Shown: positions 33,628 through 42,681, numbered from the stretch's first letter. The stretch is 64,000 nucleotides of DNA from Microvirga puerhi (GCF_020089865.1 NZ_JAIRBM010000002.1:1-64000), one strand, 5' to 3'. The notes: generated by a model not told the origin, from the sequence alone. Numbers and translations: made by a program.

Positions 33628-34676
33628 CAAGCATCACGCTCACGGCAGTCGCGGGCTACCGGCGCACAGCGCGCCGGCGGCTCGGGCTTGTCGCACTCGG
33701 ATTGAGCGTCCTGATCCTGGCCTTCTTCATGGATCTTTCCGTGGGGCCAGGGCCAGCCACGATGCGCCAGGTCGTCGGGGCGCTGTTCGATTCTTCCGGG
33801 ATCGATGCGCGCCTTCGCCTCGTGGTCTTTGATCTGCGGTTGCCCATCGCTCTGATGGCCGTGCTCGTCGGCGCCATGCTCGGGCTCGCAGGCGCTGCCA
33901 TGCAGACGATCCTCAACAATCCGCTGGCGGATCCATTCACCCTCGGCGTGTCGGCCGCGGCGAGCGTAGGCGCATCGCTTGCCATCGCGTTCGGCTGGGT
34001 CCTGCTCCCGGTCGGAGGTACGCTGGCCGTTACCATGAACGCCTTCGTCTTTGCCCTCATGGCGTCGCTCGCCTTATTCGGCCTCACCAAGTTGCGGGGC
34101 GTCAGCGCAGAGACGATGGTGCTTGTCGGAATTGCGCTGCTGTTCACATGCAACGCGCTTCTCGCCCTGATCCAGTACCGCTCCAACGAGACTCAGCTGC
34201 AGCAGATCGTCTTCTGGATGATGGGAAGCCTCGGCCGCGCCAGTTTCGAGAAGATCGGGATCTGTGTCGTTGCTCTCGGCATCGCGTTGCCATGGATGCT
34301 GGCGCGGGGCTGGGCATTGACATCCCTGCGCCTCGGTGACGAGCGTGCGGAAAGCATGGGGGTCAAGGTCGATCGCCTCCGCCTTGAGATTCTGGCGCTT
34401 GTGTCTCTCCTCGCCGCCATTTCTGTGGCGTTCGTCGGAGCCATCGGTTTCGTCGGACTCGTGGGACCGCATATTGCTCGCCTGGTGATCGGCGAGGATC
34501 AGCGTTTCTTCCTGCCCGTATCCGCAGTGATGAGCGCGATCATCTTGTCGCTTGCCTCGACGCTGTCCAAGGCGGTTACGCCGGGGATCATCTACCCGAT
34601 CGGCATGATCACGAGCCTGATCGGCGTTCCATTCTTCATCAGTCTCATCCTTTCGATCCGAAGCCGGGGAGCCTGA
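33624..34676 (+). CDS. FecCD-family ABC transporter permease
   Basis: A 350-residue inner-membrane permease with about 9-10 helices. Family signatures are 'DLRLPIALMAVLVGAMLGLAGAAMQTILNNPLADPFTLGVSAAASVGASLAI' in the N-terminal half and 'AISVAFVGAIGFVGLVGPHIARLVIGEDQRFFLPVSAVMSAIIL' near the end. It forms the homodimeric pore for the chelate. The start overlaps the binding-protein stop by 4 bp, and the ATPase gene follows after 4 bp. Confidence 0.93.
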   Translation: MTSITLTAVAGYRRTARRRLGLVALGLSVLILAFFMDLSVGPGPATMRQVVGALFDSSGIDARLRLVVFDLRLPIALMAVLVGAMLGLAGAAMQTILNNPLADPFTLGVSAAASVGASLAIAFGWVLLPVGGTLAVTMNAFVFALMASLALFGLTKLRGVSAETMVLVGIALLFTCNALLALIQYRSNETQLQQIVFWMMGSLGRASFEKIGICVVALGIALPWMLARGWALTSLRLGDERAESMGVKVDRLRLEILALVSLLAAISVAFVGAIGFVGLVGPHIARLVIGEDQRFFLPVSAVMSAIILSLASTLSKAVTPGIIYPIGMITSLIGVPFFISLILSIRSRGA

Positions 34677-34680
34677 AGCC

Positions 34681-35478
34681 GTGTCTCTCACGATCGACGA
34701 CTTGAACTTCGCCTATGGCCCCCATCCGGTGCTTCATCGGCTTGCGGCGGGTCCTCTGGAGCGCGGCGCTTTAACGGCGCTCGTAGGACCCAATGGATCC
34801 GGCAAGTCGACGTTGTTCCGCTGCTTCTCCGGGGCTGCCCGGCCCCTGGGAGGGCGCATCCTGCTCGACAGTCAGGATCTGGCGGTGCTCAAGGATCGGG
34901 AGCGGAGCCGCAGGGTTTTCCACTTGGCGCAGGATCTCTCCGCTCGCGCTGCCCTGACCGTGTTCGAGGTCGTGCTGCTTGCCCGCAAGAGCCTTACGGG
35001 TGGAATGGACCTGCGCGCAGGACTTTGCGATTTGCGGCTCGTGCAAACTGTCCTCGGAAGCCTCGATCTTGACGGCTTAAGTCAGCGGCATATCGGTACC
35101 CTGTCGGGCGGGCAGCGACAGCTCGTCGGGATTGCCCAGGCTCTGGTGCGCGAGCCGGACGTTCTCCTGCTCGACGAGCCGACAAGCGCTCTCGACGTTC
35201 GTCGCCAGCTCGAAGTCCTGCAGATTGTCCAGCGGGTCACACGCGAACGATCCATGATCACGATCGTGGCGTTGCACGATCTCTCTCTCGCGGCGCGCTT
35301 TGCCGATCGCCTCCTTGTCCTCAAGGATGGGTGCATCGCGGAGGAGGGCGATCCGGAGGAAGTCCTGCAGACGCAGGCAACCTCCGACGCCTATCGCGTC
35401 GGGATCCATCTCGAACGATCCTCGCGAGGATCGCTTCTCGTCGAACCTTATCTTTCTTCTCTGCGAGCCGCCGAATGA
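34681..35478 (+). CDS. FecE-type ABC transporter ATP-binding protein
   Basis: A 265-residue ATPase of siderophore/cobalamin importers, starting with GTG. Walker A is 'GPNGSGKSTLFRCF', the signature is 'LSGGQRQLVGIAQALV', Walker B is 'VLLLDEPTSALD' and the switch is 'VALHDLSLAARFADRLLVL'. It powers the FecCD permease encoded just upstream. Its stop overlaps the methyltransferase start by 4 bp, tying the methyltransferase into the same operon. Confidence 0.93.
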   Translation: MSLTIDDLNFAYGPHPVLHRLAAGPLERGALTALVGPNGSGKSTLFRCFSGAARPLGGRILLDSQDLAVLKDRERSRRVFHLAQDLSARAALTVFEVVLLARKSLTGGMDLRAGLCDLRLVQTVLGSLDLDGLSQRHIGTLSGGQRQLVGIAQALVREPDVLLLDEPTSALDVRRQLEVLQIVQRVTRERSMITIVALHDLSLAARFADRLLVLKDGCIAEEGDPEEVLQTQATSDAYRVGIHLERSSRGSLLVEPYLSSLRAAE

Positions 35479-36263
35479 CTAGCTCCATGCACTCTGCTTC
35501 CAACTGGTCCCTCAAGGAGGACATTCGTAGCTATTGGTCGAAGCGTGCCGAAACCTTCGATCTTGCGTTCGGGCACCGAATCCCCAAAGGGCTAGAGCAC
35601 GACGCCTGGGCTGGGGAGATCCGCTCGCATTTTGGTGCGGACCCTCTGGACGTGCTCGAACTCGCTTCCGGCACGGGCGAAGTCACGGGCGTTCTTCTGT
35701 CTCTTGGCCACCGGGTGACCGGTATCGATTTTTCCGAAGCCATGGTCGAGCGTTCGCGCGCCAAGCACAAGGGCAATCCGCGTGCGCGATTCATCCTTGG
35801 CGATGCGGAGAGCACCAAAGAGCCTGACGAAAGCTACGATGCCGTCGTCTGTCGTCACTTGGTCTGGACGCTCACGGATCCGGAGGCCGCGCTCCACGAT
35901 TGGTATCGTGTGCTGCGGCCCGGTGGTCGGGTTCTGATCTTCGACGGTGACTTCGTCAATCAGCCGTTGCGGGGACGCTTGGCTAAGCGGGCCATGACTC
36001 TGCTGGAGAAGTTCACCGGACCCAATCTCCATCGAGATCCGTCTCTGTCTCAGCAGCATACGGCAATTTTGGAACAATTGCCGTTCCGCGATGGCTTGAA
36101 GTTTGAAACGCTCAAGGTTCTCGCGGAACAGGCGGGTTTCACCGATGTCAGGCGGTCAAGCTATCGGCGGATCAATCAAGCACAACGTCGTATAGCCGGG
36201 CCGCACGATTGGCTGCGCACCTGGCTTCACGATCGATTCATCCTCTGCGGTAGAAAACTTTGA
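35475..36263 (+). CDS. class I SAM-dependent methyltransferase in the importer operon
   Basis: A 262-residue methyltransferase of the UbiE/methyltransferase-11 type. Seen are 'DVLELASGTGEVTGVLLSLGHRVTGIDFSEAMVERSR' (motifs I-II), 'FILGDAES', 'YDAVVCRHLVWTLTDPEAALHDWYRVLRPGGRVLIFDGDFVN' (motifs post-I to III). The start overlaps the ATPase stop. A methyltransferase at the end of a FecBCD-type operon suggests modification of the imported chelator or its release, but no substrate motif confirms that. Confidence 0.85.
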   Translation: MTSSMHSASNWSLKEDIRSYWSKRAETFDLAFGHRIPKGLEHDAWAGEIRSHFGADPLDVLELASGTGEVTGVLLSLGHRVTGIDFSEAMVERSRAKHKGNPRARFILGDAESTKEPDESYDAVVCRHLVWTLTDPEAALHDWYRVLRPGGRVLIFDGDFVNQPLRGRLAKRAMTLLEKFTGPNLHRDPSLSQQHTAILEQLPFRDGLKFETLKVLAEQAGFTDVRRSSYRRINQAQRRIAGPHDWLRTWLHDRFILCGRKL

Positions 36264-36329
36264 TCCGCGACTGCTCTGGTTCGAGCCGTCTGCCATGTAT
36301 AGATGGTCCGGAGAGGAGTAGCAGAACAG

Positions 36330-37472
36330 ATGAATGTGACGGATTTTGTGGATCTGCCAGACCTGAGGACGCCCTTTGTCCTTGTCCAGCGGGAGCGCCT
36401 TCTTCGGAACATACGACGCGCCGCGGCCATCGCTGCTGAAGCCGGGGTCAAGCTGCGTCCCCACGTGAAGACGCATAAGTCCGTGGAGTTGGCTGCCCTG
36501 CAAAGGGAGCACGGCGCCGAGGGTCTGACTGCGTCGAAGCCCAGCGAAGCAGAAGTCTTCGTACATGCGGGCTTCAAAGACATTCTGGTAGCGTATCCGG
36601 TCATTGATCCCGACCGCATCGTCTCCCTTCTCCAGGCAGCGGATCACACGCGGGCTTCCGTTACGTTCATCGCGGACAGCCGGCAGGGGCTCGCTGCGCT
36701 GGACAAGGCAGCGCAGATCGTCGGGCGGAGCGTCCCGGTCCGCATCAAGATCGATGTCGGCCTTCACCGCTGCGGTGTGGCTGCAGAGTCCGGGGACTTG
36801 GAAGATCTTGCTTCTGATCTTCGAGCATGCTCATCGCTCGTGTTCGATGGTCTCCTGTCGCATGCCGGTCACGCCTACGCACGCAACGGGCGAGAAGAGA
36901 TCCGAGACGTCGCACGTGATGAGCAGAGACTCATGCTTCGTGCAAAGGAACGGATGAGCCGCTTCGGTTTTCCGGATGCAAGGATCTCCGTAGGGTCGAC
37001 ACCGACGGTCTTCTCGGCGGACGATTTTTCCGGGATCCATGAAATCAGACCAGGGAACTACGTCTTCTTCGATCTGACGGCTCTCCGACTCGGCGTGGCG
37101 TCGCTGGGCGACATCGCCTTGGGTGTTATCGCGACGATCGTAAGCGCGAACGACGAGTACTACATTATCGATGCTGGATCGAAAGCGCTGACCTCCGATC
37201 TGGGAGCGCATAGTTCCGGCGGTTCGGGCTTCGGCCTTGCCGCCCCCTTCGATGCCCTCGGCAACCGCGAGACCCTGCTTCCGGTCGTGCGCCTTTCCGA
37301 GGAGCACGGTTTCGTCCGCCGGTCGGGGAGGGCACTGCCACTGGGGACCAGGCTTCTGGTCCTGCCCAACCATGCGTGCCCGGTCGTCAATCTCTACGGG
37401 CGTCTCGCCGTCTGCCAGCCGGGGACGGAGCCTGCTCTGTGGTCGGTCGATGCGAAAGGCAAGGTCGTCTGA
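36330..37472 (+). CDS. D-threonine aldolase-like PLP enzyme (DSD1/alanine racemase N-terminal fold)
   Basis: A 380-residue fold-type III PLP protein. 'LRTPFVLVQRERLLRNIRRAA' and 'GVKLRPHVKTHKSVELAALQ' hold the PLP Lys. 'VPVRIKIDVGLHRCGV', 'GLLSHAGHAYA' and 'ISVGSTPT' line the cofactor site. The C-terminal metal site 'LSEEHGFV' and 'LPNHACPVVNLYG' matches D-threonine aldolase/D-serine dehydratase. It would split D-beta-hydroxy amino acids to glycine and an aldehyde, or dehydrate them. ATG 36330 gives the family length (about 380). It lies alone between two importer operons. Confidence 0.85.
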   Translation: MNVTDFVDLPDLRTPFVLVQRERLLRNIRRAAAIAAEAGVKLRPHVKTHKSVELAALQREHGAEGLTASKPSEAEVFVHAGFKDILVAYPVIDPDRIVSLLQAADHTRASVTFIADSRQGLAALDKAAQIVGRSVPVRIKIDVGLHRCGVAAESGDLEDLASDLRACSSLVFDGLLSHAGHAYARNGREEIRDVARDEQRLMLRAKERMSRFGFPDARISVGSTPTVFSADDFSGIHEIRPGNYVFFDLTALRLGVASLGDIALGVIATIVSANDEYYIIDAGSKALTSDLGAHSSGGSGFGLAAPFDALGNRETLLPVVRLSEEHGFVRRSGRALPLGTRLLVLPNHACPVVNLYGRLAVCQPGTEPALWSVDAKGKVV

Positions 37473-37659
37473 AGGGCGTGGCCGGGAAACAGTGCCGTTT
37501 CCAAAGCTGAGCCGGCAGAAATCTTGACCATTGGACTTGAGACCTAGCCGGCTAAAAGGACGATCCCTTTCGAATCGCAGGCTTTTCACCGTCATCCAAA
37601 TGTGATTGTCTGCTCCCATAAGAGACGCGAAAAGCGCCATCAGGGAGGAAACAGGGACT

Positions 37660-38751
37660 GTGGACAATTCCGTCTTGCCCGCAATCGATATCGACCGCCT
37701 GCAAGTGAGTTACGGCAGCCAGCAGGTGTTGCACGGTGTCAGCCTTTCCGTCGCCCCCGGAGAGTTCATCGCCATTCTCGGCTCGTCCGGCTGTGGGAAA
37801 ACCACGCTCCTGCGAACCGTCGCCGGTTTTCAGAAGGCCTCGGGCGGCGCCATCCGGCTGTTCGGCCGGGATGTGGTCGATGTCCCGCCCGAAAAGCGGG
37901 GCATGGCCATGATGTTCCAGTCCTATGCCCTCTGGCCGCACATGACCGTGCTCGGCAATGTCGGCTATGGGCTGAGGCTGCGGGGTGTCTCGAAGGATGA
38001 GATCCGGAGCCGCGTCGCCGCCATCCTGAAGATGCTGAACCTATCCGGCCTTGAAGACCGGAAGGTGACGAACCTGTCGGGCGGACAGCGCCAACGCGTG
38101 GCCCTCGGCCGGGCGCTCGCCATCGAGCCGGAGATCCTGCTCCTCGACGAGCCTCTCTCCAATCTCGATGCGAAGGTCCGCATCCAACTGCGCTCGGAGA
38201 TCAAGGCGCTTCAGGCGCGGCTGGGCTTCACAGCGATCCACGTGACCCATGATCGCGAGGAGGCCATGACGATGGCCGACCGGATCGTGGTGATGGATGC
38301 AGGGCGAATCGCTCAGATGGGATCGCCCAAAGAGGTCTACGACCAGCCGAGTTCACCGTTCGTCGCCAGCTTCATGGGCGCCGAGAACACAATCGAGCTC
38401 GATATCCGGGCCACGGGCCAGGAGCGTGAAATTTGGACGAGGGACGGTCGATCGGTTCCTTTCTCCGGTCCAGTTCCGACCGGCGCCGTTACCGCCTATT
38501 TCCGGGATGACGTTGCGTCGCTCGACGCACCCGATGCCCGGATCGAAGGCTCTATCGTTCTGCCGGGAAGAATTACGCAGAGAACGTATCCCGGCGGGCA
38601 CTACAGGTACGTGGTCGCCATCGACGACCGTCATTTTACCGTGACGGACGACCGTTACCACGACGTCGATCGCCCCGTCGGCCTCCGGCTGCCGGTGGCG
38701 TCGTTGCACCTGTTTCCCAGTGACTACGCCAAGGGAGGAATCCATGCGTAA
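37660..38751 (+). CDS. ABC transporter ATP-binding protein (phosphonate/iron/spermidine type)
   Basis: A 363-residue importer ATPase. Walker A is 'GSSGCGKTTLLRTV', the signature is '[15 protein letters not shown]', Walker B is '[12 protein letters not shown]' and 'HVTHDREEAMTMADRIVVM' is the switch. Residues 240-363 form a TOBE-type regulatory tail. GTG 37660 is preceded by GGGAGGAAA and gives the usual N-terminus. The order ATPase, binding protein, two permeases resembles 2-aminoethylphosphonate and iron importers. The binding-protein start overlaps its stop by 8 bp. Confidence 0.9.
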   Translation: MDNSVLPAIDIDRLQVSYGSQQVLHGVSLSVAPGEFIAILGSSGCGKTTLLRTVAGFQKASGGAIRLFGRDVVDVPPEKRGMAMMFQSYALWPHMTVLGNVGYGLRLRGVSKDEIRSRVAAILKMLNLSGLEDRKVTNLSGGQRQRVALGRALAIEPEILLLDEPLSNLDAKVRIQLRSEIKALQARLGFTAIHVTHDREEAMTMADRIVVMDAGRIAQMGSPKEVYDQPSSPFVASFMGAENTIELDIRATGQEREIWTRDGRSVPFSGPVPTGAVTAYFRDDVASLDAPDARIEGSIVLPGRITQRTYPGGHYRYVVAIDDRHFTVTDDRYHDVDRPVGLRLPVASLHLFPSDYAKGGIHA

Positions 38752-39877
38752 GGCTTTCTATGCCGCGGGTTTTGCGGCACTTCTCATGACCAGCACGGCC
38801 AGTGCGCAGACGCTCAACGTCGCGACGGCCGGCGACCAGAACATGGTCGACTACATCAAGGACTATCTCGGTCCGCTCTTCGAAAAGCAGCATCCCGGCG
38901 TGAAGGTCGTGGCTGTCGGCACCGGCCCTGGGGACGGTGGATCGCAGAAGATCTATGAGAAGCTGGAAGCGCAGAACAAGGCGAGCGCCCCGGCGGATTT
39001 CGACGTGGTGGTCATCCACCAGAAGGCCGCAGGCACCATGGTGCAGGAGAAGCTCCTGAAGAAGTACCGTGACGAGCTGCCGACCGGCAAGCTTGTGACC
39101 CGCGACACGGCGACGAATTCCCTTGGGACCGATGTCTCCGGCTACGTCATGCCGATGTTCCACTCCCAGACAGCGATCGCCTACAATCCCGATCTCATCA
39201 AGGAGCCTCCGAACAGCTATGTGGAGCTTCGCGACTGGGTAAAGAAGAACCCGAAGCAGTTCGGCTACAACGGCATCAAGGGCGGCATGTCCGGCGTTGC
39301 TTTCGTGACCGGCTGGGTCGCGGCTTTCGCCGGCGACGAGGCGAAGCTGGAGAAGGGCCCCTATGACGCCGCGACGAAGGCGTCCTGGGACAAGGCCATG
39401 GCGGATCTCAAGGAGTTCAACAAGAACGTCGTGATCACGCCCGGAAACGCCGGCACTCTCGACATGCTCAACCGCGGCGAAATCGCCATGGGGCCTGTCT
39501 GGGTCGACATGTTCTATAGCTGGAAGGCCGAAGGCAAGCTCCCGCCGAACATGCGCCTGAAGCTCGTGTCGCCCGGCATGCCCGGCCAGCCGATGTATTA
39601 CGCTATCCCTGAGAAGACCGCCCAGAACAAGCTGGCTGCAGAGTTCGTGGCCCTTGCCACAAGTCCCGATGTCCAGGCGGAGGGAATCGTAAAGCGCTTC
39701 AACTGGTATCCTGGCATCGACGCCAAGAATCTCGAAGGCAAGCTCGATCAGGCCGTGTGGAACCAGCTCTTCGCCGACATTCCCCCGGATGCTCTCGCGG
39801 CGAACGGCAAGCCGTTCCCGATCGGTCCCTATTTCAACGACATTCTCGAAACCTACGAGAAGAAGGTCGCGAACTAG
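38744..39877 (+). CDS. ABC transporter substrate-binding protein (2-aminoethylphosphonate/iron type)
   Basis: A 377-residue periplasmic binding protein with signal peptide 'MRKAFYAAGFAALLMTSTASA'. The mature part begins 'QTLNVATAGDQNMVDYIKDYLGPLFEKQHPGVKVVAVGTGPGDGG'. 'FDVVVIHQKAAGTM', 'SQTAIAYNPDLIKEPPNSYVELRDWVKKNP', 'LNRGEIAMGPVWVDMFYSW' and 'GQPMYYAIPEKTAQNKLAAEFVALATS' are typical of the family. The ATG follows AAGGGAGGAATCC. The ligand could be a phosphonate, a phosphodiester or another anion; a phosphodiesterase-fold gene at the operon end favours a phosphorus compound (inference). A hairpin follows the gene. Confidence 0.88.
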   Translation: MRKAFYAAGFAALLMTSTASAQTLNVATAGDQNMVDYIKDYLGPLFEKQHPGVKVVAVGTGPGDGGSQKIYEKLEAQNKASAPADFDVVVIHQKAAGTMVQEKLLKKYRDELPTGKLVTRDTATNSLGTDVSGYVMPMFHSQTAIAYNPDLIKEPPNSYVELRDWVKKNPKQFGYNGIKGGMSGVAFVTGWVAAFAGDEAKLEKGPYDAATKASWDKAMADLKEFNKNVVITPGNAGTLDMLNRGEIAMGPVWVDMFYSWKAEGKLPPNMRLKLVSPGMPGQPMYYAIPEKTAQNKLAAEFVALATSPDVQAEGIVKRFNWYPGIDAKNLEGKLDQAVWNQLFADIPPDALAANGKPFPIGPYFNDILETYEKKVAN

Positions 39878-39890
39878 GCGCCTTTCAAGA

Positions 39891-39922
39891 GAGCGGCCGG
39901 TTCACTCGGCCGCTCATCTTCC
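39891..39922 (+). terminator. hairpin with T-rich tail after binding-protein gene
   Basis: GAGCGGCCG and CGGCCGCTC form a 9-bp stem with a 7-nt loop, followed by ATCTTCCTTTGTTTTT. It is likely a partial terminator that leaves the binding protein in excess over the permeases. Confidence 0.6.
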
Positions 39923-39970
39923 TTTGTTTTTCAGACCGGCTCCTCAGCGAGATCGGGACGCGTTCCAATC

Positions 39971-40804
39971 ATGGCGAGACCTTCGTTCTTCGGCCTTCTG
40001 CTCATCGCTCCAGCTCTGGCGATGATCGGTGTCCTGTTCCTTTATCCTCTCGGCTTCTCGCTGTCCTCCGCGGTCACAGGCCCCGGTGGCGAGTTGTCTT
40101 TCGCGGCGTTTCAGAAAGCTTATGAGCTTTACTCGACGGATATCCTGTTCACGCTCTTCATCGTCATCGTCTCGACGCTGCTGACGGCGCTGTGCTCCAT
40201 CGCGATCGCGGGAATCCTGACGCTCAGCGAGACACCGTGGTTGGTCGCCATCCTGCGCAGCCTTTATCGCTGGCCGCTGTTCATCCCCTTCATCGTCGCG
40301 GCGCAATGCATGCGCACGTTCCTCGCCAAGAACGGTTTGATGAACAATTCCCTGGTGGCGCTAGGCCTGATGGAGCCCATCCAGGCCACGAGCTTCCTGG
40401 ATTGGCGCGGCATCATCATCACGTTCGTGTGGAAGCAAGTCCCATTCGTTACCCTGATGCTGGCAGGCGCCATGGCGTCCATTGATCGGGCCACCATCGA
40501 AGCGGGCAGGAATCTCGGAGCGTCGCGCCTGCGCGTGCTGATCGAACTGGTTCTGCCCCAAGTGGCACAGACCTTGCTCGTCGGCCTCGTCCTTTCTTTT
40601 GTTACGATGCTCTCCGTTCTCTCGGTACCCATGATGGTCGCAGGCTCACAGCCCACCATGCTGACCGTCGATATGGCGTTCAGGATCAATTCTTATGGCG
40701 ACTATGCGACTGCCAACGCACTCGGTGTGATCTCCTATGTCATCGCAGGCACGGTCGCGTGGATCTATCTGCGCCATAACGTGAAGCGAGAGGCGCAGAT
40801 ATGA
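39971..40804 (+). CDS. ABC transporter permease (first)
   Basis: A 277-residue inner-membrane permease with about six helices. 'LLIAPALAMIGVLFLYPLGFSLSSAV' is the first segment, and 'GAMASIDRATIEAGRNLGASRLRVLIELVLPQVAQTLLVGLVL' contains the EAA loop that contacts the ATPase. It pairs with the permease that overlaps its stop by 4 bp. The usual start at ATG 39971 fits. Confidence 0.9.
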   Translation: MARPSFFGLLLIAPALAMIGVLFLYPLGFSLSSAVTGPGGELSFAAFQKAYELYSTDILFTLFIVIVSTLLTALCSIAIAGILTLSETPWLVAILRSLYRWPLFIPFIVAAQCMRTFLAKNGLMNNSLVALGLMEPIQATSFLDWRGIIITFVWKQVPFVTLMLAGAMASIDRATIEAGRNLGASRLRVLIELVLPQVAQTLLVGLVLSFVTMLSVLSVPMMVAGSQPTMLTVDMAFRINSYGDYATANALGVISYVIAGTVAWIYLRHNVKREAQI

Positions 40805-41712
40805 GCGGGAAGATGGAGTTATCCCCCGGACCCGTCGGCCCGCTGCCGCTCAAATCGCTGGGCCAGACCCACCAGCAGGCGGCGCCATCGAGATCGACGA
40901 CCGCGATGTGGGTCGGCGGTTCGCTGGTGTTCAAGACGCTCGCTCTCGTTGTTTTCGCGTTTCTTCTGTTCGGACCATTGGCAAATCTTGTCCTCTGGTC
41001 GGTAGCAGAGCGGTGGTATGCACCCTTCAAGCTGCCGGTTTCCTACGGCCTGCGCTACTGGGAGGTGGTGTTTAGGCCCACTGGCGATGCCATGTCGTCG
41101 CTTGTGACGAGCGTCGCGATTGCGTGCCTGACGGTCGTCGTCGCCCTGTGCGTGTCTGTGCCGGCGGGTTACGCGCTGGCGCGCCTCAAGCTGCCTTGGC
41201 GGACGGCGTTGATGATCCTGTTCCTACTTCCGCAGGCCTTTCCGTCGGTGGCGATCTACATCAACGTGGCGCGTGTCTTCTATAGCATCGGATTGACGGG
41301 AACGATTCCCGGAGTCGTGCTGGTCCATGCCGCGCATGGACTTGTCTATTCGGTCTGGATCGCGGCTGCCGCTTTCGCAGCGGTCGACAAGGATCTCGAA
41401 CTGGCGGCGCGCAATATCGGCGCGTCGCCGCTGCGCACGTTCTTCACGATCACATTGCCGCTGGCGGCCCCAGGCATCATGGCCAGTGCGATCTTCGTCT
41501 TCCTGGAATCCCTCGACGAGTTCACCGGCACCTTCTTCGTCGGCGTGCCGCAGGTGACAACGCTGCCGCTGCTCCTCTACAACGCGAGCATGGGCGGCAA
41601 TTACCAAATCGCCTCCATCACGGCTCTCATTCTTCTCGTGCCTTCCGTTCTGTTCATGATCGTCATCGAGCGCTTCCTGAAGGCCGATGTCCTGAGCAAG
41701 GTCGGCCAATAG
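40801..41712 (+). CDS. ABC transporter permease (second)
   Basis: A 303-residue permease with an extended, Pro-rich N-terminal tail of about 35 residues before the first helix ('LVFKTLALVVFAFLLFGPLANLVLWSV'). The EAA loop reads 'AVDKDLELAARNIGASPLRTFFTITLPLAAPG', and 'EFTGTFFVGVPQVTTLPLLLYNA' follows. It forms the pore with the first permease and is coupled to it by ATGA. Confidence 0.9.
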   Translation: MSGKMELSPGPVGPLPLKSLGQTHQQAAPSRSTTAMWVGGSLVFKTLALVVFAFLLFGPLANLVLWSVAERWYAPFKLPVSYGLRYWEVVFRPTGDAMSSLVTSVAIACLTVVVALCVSVPAGYALARLKLPWRTALMILFLLPQAFPSVAIYINVARVFYSIGLTGTIPGVVLVHAAHGLVYSVWIAAAAFAAVDKDLELAARNIGASPLRTFFTITLPLAAPGIMASAIFVFLESLDEFTGTFFVGVPQVTTLPLLLYNASMGGNYQIASITALILLVPSVLFMIVIERFLKADVLSKVGQ

Positions 41713-41730
41713 CTCAAGACGGGTTTCTTC

Positions 41731-42573
41731 ATGCTCCGCATCATCACCTGGAACATCCAGTGGGGACTCGGGATCGACGGGCGCGTCGATCTCCGACGTC
41801 TTGTCGACGAGGCGCGCGGCATCGCCGATTTCGATGTCATGTGTCTCCAGGAAGTATCGGACAACTTCGGAAACCTCAAAGGCAACGACGGTTCCAATCA
41901 ATTCGCCGAGATCGCCGCGCTGCTGCCAGGCTATACGGCGGTCGAAGGCGTCGCCCTCGACATCCCGGACGACGCAGGAGGGCGGCGGCGGTTCGGCAAC
42001 ATGATTGTCTCGCGCCTGCCTGTCACCCAGATCCTGCGCTATACGCTCCCCTGGGAGGCTGCGCCGACCCGCAATATGCCGCGACTTGTCCTCGAGGCGA
42101 CCGTGGAGACGAAATCCGGCCCCTTGCGGGTCATGACGACTCATCTGGAGTATTCTTCCGACAAGCTGCGGCGTGCTCAGGTTGATGGCATTCGGGATGC
42201 TCACCGTACCGCGCATGAGCGTACCCTTGTCCCGCGGGAGAACGGCGATGGCACGTATGTGCGCTTTCCGGTGACCTCATCTGCCGTTCTGACGGGCGAC
42301 TTCAACATGCGTCCCGAGAACGCCACCAAGCAGCGTATTTCCGAGGCTTTCGAAAACGAGGCTCCGGCCTTGCTCGATTCTTGGCAGGTTCTGAACGGGC
42401 AGACGGCGCATCCGTACTCATTCTGTATCTATGAACAGACGAACGGCCCACCTCATTGCTGTGACTTTATCTTCGTGACCGAGGATCTTGGGTCCCGTGT
42501 TCGCTCCGTGACCTATAACCAGGAATCTCAAGCCTCGGATCATCAGCCGGTATTGCTCGAACTAGACTTGTGA
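41731..42573 (+). CDS. endonuclease/exonuclease/phosphatase-fold enzyme
   Basis: A 280-residue metal-dependent phosphodiesterase or phosphatase. Active-site landmarks are 'RIITWNIQWGLG' (N), 'DVMCLQEV' (metal Glu), 'TGDFNMRPEN' (D/N) and the terminal 'SDHQPVLLEL' (D/H). No signal peptide is visible, so it is probably cytosolic. It starts 18 bp after the second permease and likely belongs to the same operon, which suggests hydrolysis of an imported phosphodiester. Sequence alone does not exclude DNA as substrate. Confidence 0.85.
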   Translation: MLRIITWNIQWGLGIDGRVDLRRLVDEARGIADFDVMCLQEVSDNFGNLKGNDGSNQFAEIAALLPGYTAVEGVALDIPDDAGGRRRFGNMIVSRLPVTQILRYTLPWEAAPTRNMPRLVLEATVETKSGPLRVMTTHLEYSSDKLRRAQVDGIRDAHRTAHERTLVPRENGDGTYVRFPVTSSAVLTGDFNMRPENATKQRISEAFENEAPALLDSWQVLNGQTAHPYSFCIYEQTNGPPHCCDFIFVTEDLGSRVRSVTYNQESQASDHQPVLLELDL

Positions 42574-42658
42574 GCCCGCGGATCTCTCAGCTGTCTTGTT
42601 GCCTTGAATGGTCAAGCCGGCATAGGGGGCGGTTTCATGTAATTCACGAAGTGAGATA

Positions 42659-42681
42659 AGGGCGGTCCTCAAAACCGCCCT
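42659..42681 (+). terminator. hairpin after the phosphodiesterase gene
   Basis: AGGGCGGT and ACCGCCCT form a perfect 8-bp stem with a 7-nt loop about 85 bp past the stop. There is no T-tract, so it may be a factor-dependent or weak terminator. Confidence 0.5.

Noticed and set aside
32431-35478. The idea that the FecBCD-type importer is a BtuFCD cobalamin importer controlled by the adjacent B12 riboswitch.
   Set aside because: The riboswitch lies on the opposite strand and reads into nrdA; nothing like a second B12 box is seen ahead of the importer.
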